Below are positions 44,937 to 53,984 of a DNA stretch of 64,000 nt, piece after piece. Each line of letters starts with the position of its first letter. The first letter of the stretch is position 1. The stretch comes from Enterobacteriaceae bacterium (GTDB taxonomy: Bacteria > Pseudomonadota > Gammaproteobacteria > Enterobacterales > Enterobacteriaceae), in the NCBI GenBank assembly GCA_902363335.1, contig CABIZV010000003.1, positions 437,894 to 501,893 on the forward strand. Reading direction: 5' to 3'. Both the position numbers and the translations under genes were made by a program. Under the pieces are notes generated by a model, which searched no databases, had not been told where the DNA came from, and saw only the letters and a list, made by a program, of their open reading frames with translations.

Positions 44937-45793
44937 TGAAACTTCTGCCCCAGATTCAGGTTGAAGGCGGTGCCGAATGGCTGGCGCGAACCGCCACGCA
45001 GTGTCTGATTGACGAAGCACGATTAAGCCCGAAACCCGGTCTGGTGGACAGTCGGGGGAACGGCGCGCACCACGATTTATCGTTGGCGCTGATGGAGCGC
45101 TCCGCGCACAGCCTGACCTCCACGTTTCAGGCGCTAGCGCAGCAAAGCTGGCAGCGTCCAGTGGATATTGCGCTTAGACAAACCATAGGGCGACTCGGTC
45201 GCACAGGCGAGCAGCAGATGATGGCCGCCACCAACGGCGTGAATACCCACCGCGGCGCGATTTGGGCGCTGGGGCTGTTGGTGAGCGCCGTGGCGATGCA
45301 CGGCGGTCGCGGTAATGCGCAGCAGGTAGCGGCTACAGCCGCGGAACTGGCGAAGCTGCCGGACGCCGCCGCACCCAAAGTGTTCAGCAAAGGTCTGCGC
45401 GCAACGCATCGTTATCGCGTACCGGGTGCTCGCGAAGAAGCTCAGCAGGCGTTTCCGCATGTGATGCAGCGTGCGCTGCCGCAACTGCGTTTAAGCCGGT
45501 TTAACGGCAGCAGCGAAACCCACGCGAGGCTCGATGCGCTAATGGCCATCATGACCTCGCTGACCGATACCTGCGTGCTGTCTCGCGCGGGGCTGGAAGG
45601 GCTTGATGCTATGCAGGACGGCGCCCGTGCGGTGCTGAATGCTGGCGGTAGCGCTCATCCGGCAGGTCAGGCGGCTTTAGCGAAGCTCGATAGCCAGATG
45701 CTGGCGCTCAACGCCTCACCGGGCGGTGCCGCTGACCTGCTCGCCGCTACGCTGTTTCTCGATCGCATCGATTCGCCTTATTCAAAGCATTAA
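44936..45793 (+). CDS. mdcB: Triphosphoribosyl-dephospho-CoA synthase MdcB
   Basis: A 285-residue CitG/MdcB-family enzyme that joins ATP-derived ribose triphosphate to dephospho-CoA, the precursor of the MdcC prosthetic group. Conserved parts are ARLSPKPGLVDSRGNGAHHD, NTHRGAIWALGLLVSA and MTSLTDTCVLSRAG. The start is the ATG overlapping the mdcA stop. Works with MdcG. Confidence 0.95.
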   Translation: MKLLPQIQVEGGAEWLARTATQCLIDEARLSPKPGLVDSRGNGAHHDLSLALMERSAHSLTSTFQALAQQSWQRPVDIALRQTIGRLGRTGEQQMMAATNGVNTHRGAIWALGLLVSAVAMHGGRGNAQQVAATAAELAKLPDAAAPKVFSKGLRATHRYRVPGAREEAQQAFPHVMQRALPQLRLSRFNGSSETHARLDALMAIMTSLTDTCVLSRAGLEGLDAMQDGARAVLNAGGSAHPAGQAALAKLDSQMLALNASPGGAADLLAATLFLDRIDSPYSKH

Positions 45794-45802
45794 GAGGATG
45801 TT

Positions 45803-46102
45803 ATGGAAAAAATCACATTAACCGTGCCAGCGAGCCGCACCTTAAGCGGCAAAGCGCTGGCAGGCGTTGTGGGCTCCGGGGATATGGAGGTGTTATTCAC
45901 CGCCGACCAGAGCCAGACGTTAACCATTGATATCACCACTTCTGTCGATAACAGCCGTAGCCGCTGGGAAGCGCTGTTAAACCGTCTGCAAACGGTCAGC
46001 AGCCTGCCTGCGGGAAAACTGACGATCCACGATTTCGGCGCGACCCCAGGCGTGGCGCGTATTCGTATCGAACAGGTATTTGAAGAGGTGAGCCATGCGT
46101 GA
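45803..46102 (+). CDS. mdcC: Malonate decarboxylase acyl carrier protein (delta subunit)
   Basis: A 99-residue acyl carrier. Ser25 in GVVGSGDMEVLF is the site that carries the phosphoribosyl-dephospho-CoA group in Klebsiella MdcC. Length and sequence fit the family. It overlaps mdcD by eight bases. Confidence 0.96.
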   Translation: MEKITLTVPASRTLSGKALAGVVGSGDMEVLFTADQSQTLTIDITTSVDNSRSRWEALLNRLQTVSSLPAGKLTIHDFGATPGVARIRIEQVFEEVSHA

Positions 46103-46928
46103 TGACAGCAGTTTTATCGAATTAAAAGCACGCCAACGTGCGCACGCGCTGCTAGATGAAGGCAGCTACCGCGAACTGCTCGACCCGTTTGACGGCGTGA
46201 TGTCGCCGTGGCTGGGTGCTCAGGGCATTGTTCCGCAGTCTGATGACGGCATGGTCGTCGCGAAAGGCACCATCAACGGCAAACCGGCCGTGGTCGTGGC
46301 GATTGAAGGCGCATTCCAGGGCGGCAGCATGGGCGAAGTGTCCGGTGCCAAAATGGCAGCTGCGCTGGAGCTTGCGGCAGAAGATAACCGCAACGGTATC
46401 CCAACTCAGGCCGTTCTGAGCCTGGAAACCGGCGGCGTACGTTTGCAAGAGGCAAATCTCGGTCTGGCGGCGATTGCCGACATTCATGCGGCGATCGTTG
46501 ACCTGCGTCGTTACACCCCGGTGGTCGGTATTGTTGCCGGTACCGTGGGCTGCTTCGGCGGGATGTCTATTGCCGCCGCGCTGTGTAGCTACCTGATTGT
46601 GACCCGTGAAGCCCGTCTGGGTCTAAACGGCCCGCAGGTTATCGAGCAGGAAGCGGGGATTGAAGAATACGACTCCCGTGACCGTCCGTTTATCTGGAGC
46701 ATGACCGGGGGTGAAATTCGTTACCAAAGCGGTCTGGTGGACGCACTGGTCGGCGACGGTGTGAATGCCGTGAAAGCGGCGATGAACGAGGCGCTGGCGA
46801 AAGGCGTACCGGCAAAACACCGTACCGACAACTACGACTGGTATCTCGACCGTCTGACCCATTTCGACACCCGTAAACAGGCCGATACCGAACAGATTCA
46901 TGCGCTTTTTGCCCGGGAGGTGAAATGA
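46095..46928 (+). CDS. mdcD: Malonate decarboxylase beta subunit
   Basis: A 277-residue carboxyltransferase-like subunit which, with MdcE, decarboxylates malonyl-S-ACP to acetyl-S-ACP. The crotonase-like fold shows ALELAAEDNRNGIPTQAVLS, GTVGCFGGMSIAAALC and LGLNGPQVIEQEAGIEEYDSRD. The operon has no biotin carrier or membrane pump (no madB/madF type genes), so this is the soluble, biotin-independent form. Confidence 0.96.
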   Translation: MRDDSSFIELKARQRAHALLDEGSYRELLDPFDGVMSPWLGAQGIVPQSDDGMVVAKGTINGKPAVVVAIEGAFQGGSMGEVSGAKMAAALELAAEDNRNGIPTQAVLSLETGGVRLQEANLGLAAIADIHAAIVDLRRYTPVVGIVAGTVGCFGGMSIAAALCSYLIVTREARLGLNGPQVIEQEAGIEEYDSRDRPFIWSMTGGEIRYQSGLVDALVGDGVNAVKAAMNEALAKGVPAKHRTDNYDWYLDRLTHFDTRKQADTEQIHALFAREVK

Positions 46929-47728
46929 TGAGTAACGCAATTAGCCGTGGCGAATTATGGCTGGAAACCCTCGCGCCAAACGCCAAACGCATTGTCGGGC
47001 TTTGCCCGTCCGTACAGGCCGCCGATGGTGAACTCAACGGTGAAACGGTGCGCTTTATCGCCGTTGTTCCCGATGCGAATAACCATTACCCGCGTGCCGC
47101 TGGCGGCGAAGTCGGTCTGCTGGAAGGCTGGACGCTGGCGAAAGTGGTGAGCGAAACCGTCGCCGCCGATGCCAATAACGCGGTGAAACGTCCGATTGTT
47201 GCGGTGATTGATGTGCCAAGCCAGGCGTACGGTCGTCGTGAAGAAGGCTTCGGTATTCACCAGGCGCTAGCCGGTGCGGCTGCGGCGTATGCCAATGCGC
47301 GTCTGGCAGGTCACCCGGTGATTGGGTTGATTGTCGGTAAAGCGATGTCCGGTGCTTTCCTGGCGCACGGCTACCAGGCTAACCGTCTGATTGCCTTCAA
47401 CGACAAAGGCGTGTTGATTCACGCGATGGGTAAAGAGTCCGCCGCACGAATCACGCTGCGTACCGTTGAAGCGCTGGAAAAACTGGCGGCGACCATCCCG
47501 CCAATGGCGTATGACATCAGTAACTACGCCACTTTGGGGCTGCTGGAAAATCTGCTGGATATCAGCAATCCCGATGCACCGTCTGCCGACGATCTGACGC
47601 AGGTGAAAAACACCCTGCAACAGGCCATCAACGACGCTCGTCAGGACCCAACGCTGAAAAGTCGTCTGGGCGCTGACAACCGCCACAGCTCTGCTCTGGT
47701 ACGCGAACGTATGCGAGCAAGCTGGTAA
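46925..47728 (+). CDS. mdcE: Malonate decarboxylase gamma subunit
   Basis: A 267-residue partner of MdcD in the decarboxylase heterodimer. Conserved motifs are VIDVPSQAYGRREEGFGIHQALAG-type residues and IVGKAMSGAFLAHGYQANRL. The start ATG overlaps the mdcD stop (ATGATG; a second ATG follows directly). It is followed by a 121-bp gap with a hairpin before mdcF. Confidence 0.96.
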   Translation: MMSNAISRGELWLETLAPNAKRIVGLCPSVQAADGELNGETVRFIAVVPDANNHYPRAAGGEVGLLEGWTLAKVVSETVAADANNAVKRPIVAVIDVPSQAYGRREEGFGIHQALAGAAAAYANARLAGHPVIGLIVGKAMSGAFLAHGYQANRLIAFNDKGVLIHAMGKESAARITLRTVEALEKLAATIPPMAYDISNYATLGLLENLLDISNPDAPSADDLTQVKNTLQQAINDARQDPTLKSRLGADNRHSSALVRERMRASW

Positions 47729-47758
47729 GTAAAAAGAGACCTGCCTGATGTATGACTC

Positions 47759-47782
47759 CATGGGCGCGCCCTTGCGTCCATG
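47759..47782 (+). other. Hairpin between mdcE and mdcF
   Basis: CATGGGCGC (47759-47767) and GCGTCCATG (47774-47782) pair with one G-U, around a six-base loop. No T-run follows. It lies in the longest gap of the mdc operon and may be a processing or attenuation point separating enzyme from transporter genes. Confidence 0.55.
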
Positions 47783-47849
47783 AGGGTCTTTACATCTGAA
47801 AAATAATAATCATCGCGCCAGTGCTAACTTTTTTCATTACAGGTGAAAT

Positions 47850-48809
47850 ATGACTTACGTAATTGTTCATGCTCTTGCTCCGATTTTCGTCATCATGCTG
47901 CTGGGATTCTGGGCCGGGAAGGCCAAAATGGTCGACAACAAAAATGTCTCCCTGCTCAATATCTTCGTGATGGACTTTGCTCTGCCGGCTGCGCTTTTTA
48001 GTGCAACCGTACAAACGCCGTGGGCTGGTATTGTTGCGCAGTCACCGCTGATTGTGGTGCTGACCCTGGCGATGTGGATCACCTATGCCGCCATCTACTT
48101 CATGGCGACCAAAGTCTTTAAAAAATCACCGCAGGATGCTGCCGTGCTGACGCTGACCGTCGCGCTGCCAAACTATGCGGCGCTGGGCTTGCCGATTCTG
48201 GGCAGCGTGTTGGGTGAAACCTCATCTACGTCGCTCTCAGTGGCGGTTTCCATTGCCTGTGGTTCCGTGCTGATGACGCCGTTCTGCTTACTGATTCTGG
48301 AACGCGAAAAAGCGCGTGCAGAGGGCGGTAATTCCGGTTCGACGCTGTCCATGCTGCCGGTGCTGATGTGGCGCTCTATCAAGAAACCTATCGTGATGGG
48401 CCCACTGCTGGGGGTTATTCTTTCTGCCATTGGCATCAAAATGCCGGAACTGGTGCTGGCGGCCATTAAACCGCTCGGCCTGTCCGCAACCGCTGCCGCG
48501 CTGTTCCTGACCGGGGTTATCCTGTCTGCTCGTAAACTGCAGATCAATACCGTGGTTATTACATCAACTATCGCTAAGCTGCTGATTCAGCCAGCAATTG
48601 CCTGGGGCATCGTGCTTATCTTCGGTCTGCATGGTTCCGTGGCGATTACCGCTATTTTGATGATTGCTCTGTCCGCCGGTTTCTTCGGCGTGGTATTCGG
48701 TAACCGTTTTGGCGTGCAGTCGCCAGATGCAGAAGCGGTGCTGCTGTTGAGCTCCGTCCTGTGTATCCTGTCGCTGCCGCTGTTTATCTCGCTGACTTCA
48801 GGAATTTAA
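47850..48809 (+). CDS. mdcF: Malonate transporter MdcF (AEC family)
   Basis: A 319-residue auxin-efflux-carrier-type permease with about ten membrane helices (first ALAPIFVIMLLGFWAGKAK, last VLLLSSVLCILSLPLFISL). In Klebsiella-type mdc operons it imports malonate. A central cytoplasmic loop lies near 150-165 (EREKARAEGGNSG). Confidence 0.94.
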   Translation: MTYVIVHALAPIFVIMLLGFWAGKAKMVDNKNVSLLNIFVMDFALPAALFSATVQTPWAGIVAQSPLIVVLTLAMWITYAAIYFMATKVFKKSPQDAAVLTLTVALPNYAALGLPILGSVLGETSSTSLSVAVSIACGSVLMTPFCLLILEREKARAEGGNSGSTLSMLPVLMWRSIKKPIVMGPLLGVILSAIGIKMPELVLAAIKPLGLSATAAALFLTGVILSARKLQINTVVITSTIAKLLIQPAIAWGIVLIFGLHGSVAITAILMIALSAGFFGVVFGNRFGVQSPDAEAVLLLSSVLCILSLPLFISLTSGI

Positions 48810-48812
48810 ATC

Positions 48813-49430
48813 ATGACCTCAACATTACGTCCACACGACCTTATCTGGCTGAATGCGCGTGACGCGCTGGAGGTGGCCTCGGAATCCTGGGTGGATGACG
48901 TTTGGCATACCGGTCTGCCGGTGGTTGTGCGGCGTGATGTTGATGAGGCGGGCCGTATCCCCGTCGGTGTTCGCGGCATGAAGCGCAGCCAGCGGGCGGC
49001 AGGATGGAGTCATCCGAATGCCATTACCCGCGTTTGTACGCCGGAGTCGCTGGTCGACTCGCAGGCGCTGCTGCGTTCACCGTTTATCTCTCAGCCACCG
49101 GTTCAGGTGGCTTTGTTATTGTCTCAACAGACGTGGCCGTGGGTGTGGGGTATTACCGGCAGTACCGGCTACGCGCTGGCGACCGGGATCCCGGTGATTC
49201 ATGCCAGCAGCGATCTGGATCTGCTGATCCGCGCCCCGCAGGCACTCTCACGCGAGCCGCTGGAAAAATGGCAGCGACAGCTCACGGGCGGCCTTTGCCG
49301 CGCTGACACTCAGGTGGAAACGCCATATGGCGCGTTTGCCCTGAACGAATGGCTGCGCGACGGCAAGACGCTGTTAAAAACATCGCAGGGGCCGCGGTTG
49401 GTAAGCGACCCGTGGAGCAGGGAGGAGTAA
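48813..49430 (+). CDS. mdcG: Phosphoribosyl-dephospho-CoA transferase MdcG
   Basis: A 205-residue nucleotidyltransferase that loads the prosthetic group made by MdcB on to Ser25 of MdcC, releasing pyrophosphate. The catalytic aspartates are in ASSDLDLLIRAP. GVRGMKRSQRAAGW is conserved in the family. mdcH starts at the base after its stop. Confidence 0.95.
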   Translation: MTSTLRPHDLIWLNARDALEVASESWVDDVWHTGLPVVVRRDVDEAGRIPVGVRGMKRSQRAAGWSHPNAITRVCTPESLVDSQALLRSPFISQPPVQVALLLSQQTWPWVWGITGSTGYALATGIPVIHASSDLDLLIRAPQALSREPLEKWQRQLTGGLCRADTQVETPYGAFALNEWLRDGKTLLKTSQGPRLVSDPWSREE

Positions 49431-50327
49431 ATGAAGATCCTGTTTACCTTTCCGGGACAAGGAACGCAGCATCCGCAGATGCTGCAAAACCTGCCGGGAA
49501 CGGAATTAGCCCAGGCACGTGAGGTGCTGGGCGCAGAAGCGGATACGCTGGATTCCCCTGACGCATTGCAACATACCCGCGCGGTACAGTTAGCGCTGTT
49601 GATTGCTGGCGTTGCCTGGGCGCGTGAGCTTGAACGCCGCGGTGTGACGCCGGATATTGTCAGCGGACTCTCGATTGGGGCGTATCCGGCGGCGGTCGTG
49701 GCCGGGGCGCTCGACTTTACCGACGCACTCAAACTGGTGGCGCTGCGCGGTGATTTGATGGAGCAAGCCTATCCGCACGGCTACGGCCTGACGGCGATTA
49801 TGGGGCTGACGTTGCCGCAGGTGGAATCGCTGGTGGCGGGGAGTGGAACGTATATCGCCAACCTGAATGCCGAAACGCAGATTGTCATTGCCGGTACCGA
49901 TGAGGCGATGGCCGAAGTCGCTAAACAGGCGCTGGAGAAAGGGGCGAGCAAGGCTCAACGTCTGGCGGTCAGCGTACCGTCGCACTGCGAGCTACTGGCT
50001 GAACCTGCGCAAAAACTCGTGTCGGCATTTAGTCAGGTGACGCTTTCGCGTCCACGCTACGCCTATCTCAGCGGTAGCACCGGTCGCGTATTGTGGCAGC
50101 CGGAGCGTATAGCTGACGATTTGGCGATGAATATGGCGCGCACCGTGCGTTGGCAAGAAGCGGTAGTGTCCGCCAATGAGCGTGAAGCCCGCCTGGCGAT
50201 TGAAATGCCGCCCGGCGGCGTGCTGACCTGTTTGACGCGCCAGGCCGCGTGGGAAGGGGAATCTATTTCGCTTGAACGTAGTGGAATGGACGTTGCCGTG
50301 CATCTGGCGAAACGGCTGCGCGCATAG
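49431..50327 (+). CDS. mdcH: Malonyl-CoA:ACP transacylase MdcH
   Basis: A 298-residue FabD-like acyltransferase. It primes the acetyl-free carrier with malonyl from malonyl-CoA. FPGQGTQHPQM lies at residues 7-17, the nucleophile Ser81 in SGLSIGAYPA, and the family His in the VSVPSHCELL region. It is last of the operon and convergent with mdcR across a 29-bp perfect inverted repeat. Confidence 0.95.
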   Translation: MKILFTFPGQGTQHPQMLQNLPGTELAQAREVLGAEADTLDSPDALQHTRAVQLALLIAGVAWARELERRGVTPDIVSGLSIGAYPAAVVAGALDFTDALKLVALRGDLMEQAYPHGYGLTAIMGLTLPQVESLVAGSGTYIANLNAETQIVIAGTDEAMAEVAKQALEKGASKAQRLAVSVPSHCELLAEPAQKLVSAFSQVTLSRPRYAYLSGSTGRVLWQPERIADDLAMNMARTVRWQEAVVSANEREARLAIEMPPGGVLTCLTRQAAWEGESISLERSGMDVAVHLAKRLRA

Positions 50328-50356
50328 GGGGATTGCCTGATGGCGCTGCGCGTAGT

Positions 50357-50430
50357 GTAGCCCGGCCGAGCAAAGCGACGCCGGGATTGGCACCGAGCGG
50401 CCCCGGCGTCGCTTTGCTCGGCCGGGCTAC
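50357..50430. repeat. REP pair with perfect 29-bp arms
   Basis: The left arm starts GTAGCCCGGCCGAGC (50357-50385) and the right arm ends GCTCGGCCGGGCTAC (50402-50430). The arms are exact inverses over 29 bases around a 16-base spacer. It lies between convergent mdcH and mdcR and could act as a two-way transcription barrier. Confidence 0.93.
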
Positions 50431-50446
50431 CTTTTACATCCGGCAA

Positions 50447-51379
50447 TTAATTATCGTTGTTCAAACTCCGCGCATACATCCGCCCTTCGGCGGCTAACGC
50501 CAGCAAACTCGGATCGCGCTCGCGGTTACGGGCAAAGACAATCGCGATAAGCTGCCGCATCTGGTAAGGATCGGCGAGCTTTTGCAGATGCACCTTATTC
50601 TCATACATCTTTTTCATTCGCCCCGGCATCAGGGTAAAGCCAACGCCTGCCTGCACAAGGCTGAGCATTGAGAAAATGTCGTTCACGCGGGTGACAATTT
50701 CTGGCTCAAATCCGGCGATGTGAAAGGCTTCCTGAAAACCGGCATAGGTGGCAAATCCCTCCGCCAGCGAAACAAACTTTTCATTGCGGTAATTGCGCAG
50801 ATCCGCCGTTTTACTGGGATCTAACGCTGCGGTGATCGGCGCAGCAAGATAGATGTCATCATGGAACAGCGGCAGAACTTCGAGACTGTTACGGTCGATC
50901 TCACTTTCTGAGATAGAGATCAGGATCGCATCCAGCGTGCCGTCCTCCAGCATCGCCAACAGGGCTTCGTTCGATCCCATCGTCAGATCCATTTCCAAAT
51001 CCGGGCGACGTAGCTTCATGCCCATAATCAGGTGCGGCACCGTTTCCAGGGTTAACGAGTAGAGCGTGCCGACGCGTAAACGGCCCTGACCGATGCCCGC
51101 AGTTTTACGGGTTTCTTCAAGCCCGCGCGCCATCAACTGGGAGACTTCCTGACAATACTCCAGCAGCGTCCATGCCGCTGGTTGCGCTATCAGGTTACGG
51201 CCTTTGTGCGTGAACAACGGACAACGAACGTTCTCTTCCAGCGTATGCAGCGCCCGGTGGACGCTGACGCCGCTGATATCCAGCGCCTCGGCGGTGCGGG
51301 CAATGTTACCCTTCTCCATAAAGGTCATGAAGATGGTCAACTTGCGGAAGGTAATATCGTCGGTGATTGATAAGTTCAT
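50447..51379 (-). CDS. mdcR: LysR-type malonate regulator MdcR
   Basis: A 310-residue LysR regulator. The N-terminal winged helix is at about 8-65 (FRKLTIFMTFMEKGNIARTAEALDISGVSVHRALHTLE), and an effector domain follows (GRLRVGTLYSLTLETVPHLI). In Klebsiella MdcR activates the mdc operon in response to malonate. Here it lies at the far end of the operon, convergent with mdcH and only 16 bp after yheS on the same strand, so it may be partly read from yheS. Confidence 0.94.
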   Translation of the reverse strand: MNLSITDDITFRKLTIFMTFMEKGNIARTAEALDISGVSVHRALHTLEENVRCPLFTHKGRNLIAQPAAWTLLEYCQEVSQLMARGLEETRKTAGIGQGRLRVGTLYSLTLETVPHLIMGMKLRRPDLEMDLTMGSNEALLAMLEDGTLDAILISISESEIDRNSLEVLPLFHDDIYLAAPITAALDPSKTADLRNYRNEKFVSLAEGFATYAGFQEAFHIAGFEPEIVTRVNDIFSMLSLVQAGVGFTLMPGRMKKMYENKVHLQKLADPYQMRQLIAIVFARNRERDPSLLALAAEGRMYARSLNNDN

Positions 51380-51395
51380 CGTCCGCCTTTGTGGG

Positions 51396-53300
51396 TTAGT
51401 CGTTTTGCATCATCTGCTCAAGCTGTTCCTGGGCGTCAAGCCACGCCATTTCGCACTCTTCCAGCCCGGATTTAGCGCTGGCCTGCAGTTGCAGACACTC
51501 GGTCATTTCCGCTTTGCGGCTAGGGTCGTACAGGCTGCTATCGCCAAGTTTTTCTTCCGCTTTGGCAAGCTGGGCGTTGAGCTTCTCCATCTCTTTTTCC
51601 AGACGGGTAATCTCTTTACGCAGCGGCTGCGTCAGGGTACGCAGTTCGGCTTCGCGACGCTTTTGGTCTTTACGCGACTGGGCGCTGTTGGCGTTGTCTT
51701 TCGCCGGTTCATCGCTCTGGTTTTCCTGCTTTTGCACGTCGCTCAGCCACTGCTGGTAATCTTCCAGGTCACCGTCGAACGGCTCAACTTTTTTATCATG
51801 AACCAGATAGAGATCGTCGGTGGTGGAGCGGATCAGGTGACGGTCGTGCGATACCACCACCAGTGCGCCTTCAAAATCGATTAACGCTTCGGTCAGCGCT
51901 TGACGCATGTCGAGGTCAAGGTGGTTAGTCGGTTCATCGAGCAGCAGCAGGTTAGGGCGCTGCCAGACGATCAGCGCCAGTACCAGACGCGCTTTCTCAC
52001 CACCGGAGAAGCGAGCGGTTTGCTCCGTTACTTTATCGCCCTGGAAGCCAAAGCCGCCGAGATAGTCGCGCAGCTTCTGCTCCAGCTCCTGCGGCGCCAT
52101 GCGCGCCAGGTGCTGAATTGGGGATTCATCCGCGCGCAGGAATTCCAGCTGATGCTGGGCGAAGTAGCCAAGCTTAATGCCTTTTGCGAGACCGATTTCG
52201 CCGTGCAGCGGCGCCAGTTCACCGGCGAGCATTTTAATCAGCGTCGATTTCCCCGCGCCGTTGCGGCCCAGCAGGCCAATGCGCGAACCGGGCACCAGGT
52301 TCAGCTTGATGGACTCGAGGATGACGTTATCGCCATAGCCTGCGCTCACCTTTTCCATCTTCAGCAGCGGGTTCGGCAGACTTTCCGGCGCGCGGAAGCT
52401 GAAGCGGAACGGGTTATCAACGTGCGCCGGGGCAATCAGCTCCATACGCTCCAGCATTTTGATACGGCTCTGCGCCTGTTTTGCTTTAGTAGCCTGGGCA
52501 CGGAAACGGTCGATGTAGCTTTGCAGGTGCGAAACGCGCTCCTGCTGGCTTTCATACAGCGCCTGCTGTTGTGCCAGTCGCGTGGCGCGCTGACGCTCGA
52601 ACGAGCTGTAGTTACCGGTGTACTCGAACATGGTTTGCTGTTCGATGTGGATAATTTTGTCCACCACCGGATCGAGGAAGTCGCGGTCGTGGGAAATCAG
52701 GATCAGCGTGCCCTGATAACTTTTAAGCCATCTTTCCAGCCAGATCACCGCGTCGAGATCGAGGTGGTTAGTCGGTTCATCAAGCAGCAGCAGGTCAGAA
52801 CGGCAAATCAGCGCCTGCGCCAGGTTTAAACGCATACGCCAGCCGCCCGAGAAGTCGCTGACCGGGCGCTCAAGCTGTTCGTTGCTAAAGCCCAGACCGT
52901 GCAGCAGGCTGGCAGCGCGAGAACGGATAGTCCACGCATCAATCGCGTCGAGTTTGCCATGTACGGTGGCAATGGCGTGCCCGTCGTTGCGCTCGTTGGC
53001 GTCGTGCAGCTGGGCTTCCAGTTGACGGAACTCGCGATCGCCGTCAATCACATAATCCAGCGCCGGTTCCGCTAACGCTGGCGTTTCCTGGTTAACCCAG
53101 GCCAGTTGCCAGTTGCCGGGAAAGGTCACGTTGCCGCCATCGGCGCCAATCTCGTTTTTCAGTAGAGCCAGCAGCGTGGATTTACCGCAGCCGTTTTTCC
53201 CCACCAGGCCAATTTTTTGCCCAGGGTTGATGGTGGCCGATGCGTTATCCAGCAGGACACGCACGCCACGACGAATTTGTAACGAGGAGAAAACAATCAT
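51396..53300 (-). CDS. yheS: ABC-F ATPase YheS
   Basis: A 634-residue soluble ABC-F protein with two ATPase domains and no membrane segment. Walker A motifs are GKNGCGKST (about 34-42) and GRNGAGKST (about 345); signatures are FSGGWRMRLN and FSGGEKARLV; LLLLDEPTNHLDLD appears in both. A linker lies between the domains and a C-terminal coiled coil at about 550-630. ABC-F members act on the ribosomal E site. The Lys-rich tail matches E. coli YheS. Divergent from kefG. Confidence 0.96.
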   Translation of the reverse strand: MIVFSSLQIRRGVRVLLDNASATINPGQKIGLVGKNGCGKSTLLALLKNEIGADGGNVTFPGNWQLAWVNQETPALAEPALDYVIDGDREFRQLEAQLHDANERNDGHAIATVHGKLDAIDAWTIRSRAASLLHGLGFSNEQLERPVSDFSGGWRMRLNLAQALICRSDLLLLDEPTNHLDLDAVIWLERWLKSYQGTLILISHDRDFLDPVVDKIIHIEQQTMFEYTGNYSSFERQRATRLAQQQALYESQQERVSHLQSYIDRFRAQATKAKQAQSRIKMLERMELIAPAHVDNPFRFSFRAPESLPNPLLKMEKVSAGYGDNVILESIKLNLVPGSRIGLLGRNGAGKSTLIKMLAGELAPLHGEIGLAKGIKLGYFAQHQLEFLRADESPIQHLARMAPQELEQKLRDYLGGFGFQGDKVTEQTARFSGGEKARLVLALIVWQRPNLLLLDEPTNHLDLDMRQALTEALIDFEGALVVVSHDRHLIRSTTDDLYLVHDKKVEPFDGDLEDYQQWLSDVQKQENQSDEPAKDNANSAQSRKDQKRREAELRTLTQPLRKEITRLEKEMEKLNAQLAKAEEKLGDSSLYDPSRKAEMTECLQLQASAKSGLEECEMAWLDAQEQLEQMMQND

Positions 53301-53429
53301 AAGGCGCCGTATGTTCTGACTATGTTAAATTGTCATTGTGATAATGTAATGTGTGGGCAGTGTGCTCCACCGAGGCGCAATGGTAGCCTAAAACGCCAAC
53401 AATAGACAAAAGACAAAACCGGGAGGGGA

Positions 53430-53984
53430 ATGATGTCCCAGACAGCGAAAGTGTTGCTGCTGTATGCCCATCCGGAATCTCAGGGCTCGGTGGCTAACCG
53501 GGTTCTGCTTAGACCGGCTTCGCAGCTAAGTAATGTAACGGTGCACGATCTTTATGCACACTACCCTGATTTTTTTATCGATATACCACGAGAACAGGCA
53601 TTGCTGCGTGAGCATGATGTGATTGTGTTCCAGCATCCACTTTATACCTACAGCTGTCCGGCGCTGCTTAAAGAGTGGCTCGACCGGGTGCTTAGCCGTG
53701 GCTTTGCCAGCGGAGTGGGGGGCAATGAACTGGCGGGAAAGTACTGGCGTAGCGTTATTACCACCGGTGAGCCAGAAAGTGCCTATCGTCATGATGGCCT
53801 GAACCGTTATCCGATGAGCGATATTCTGCGCCCGTTTGAACTGACGGCTGCCATGTGCCACATGCACTGGATGAGCCCAATTATCGTTTACTGGGCGCGT
53901 CGTCAGCCGCCTGACGAGCTGGCAAACCATGCAAAAGCCTATGCCGACTGGCTGGCCGCGCCGATTACGGCAGGGGGACGATGA
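53430..53984 (+). CDS. kefG: KefG, ancillary quinone reductase of KefB
   Basis: A 184-residue flavodoxin-like protein needed for full KefB activity. The FMN-binding pattern is LLYAHPESQGSVANR and FQHPLYTYSCPALLKEWLDRV. Length equals E. coli KefG (YheR). It overlaps kefB at its stop. Confidence 0.95.
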   Translation: MMSQTAKVLLLYAHPESQGSVANRVLLRPASQLSNVTVHDLYAHYPDFFIDIPREQALLREHDVIVFQHPLYTYSCPALLKEWLDRVLSRGFASGVGGNELAGKYWRSVITTGEPESAYRHDGLNRYPMSDILRPFELTAAMCHMHWMSPIIVYWARRQPPDELANHAKAYADWLAAPITAGGR

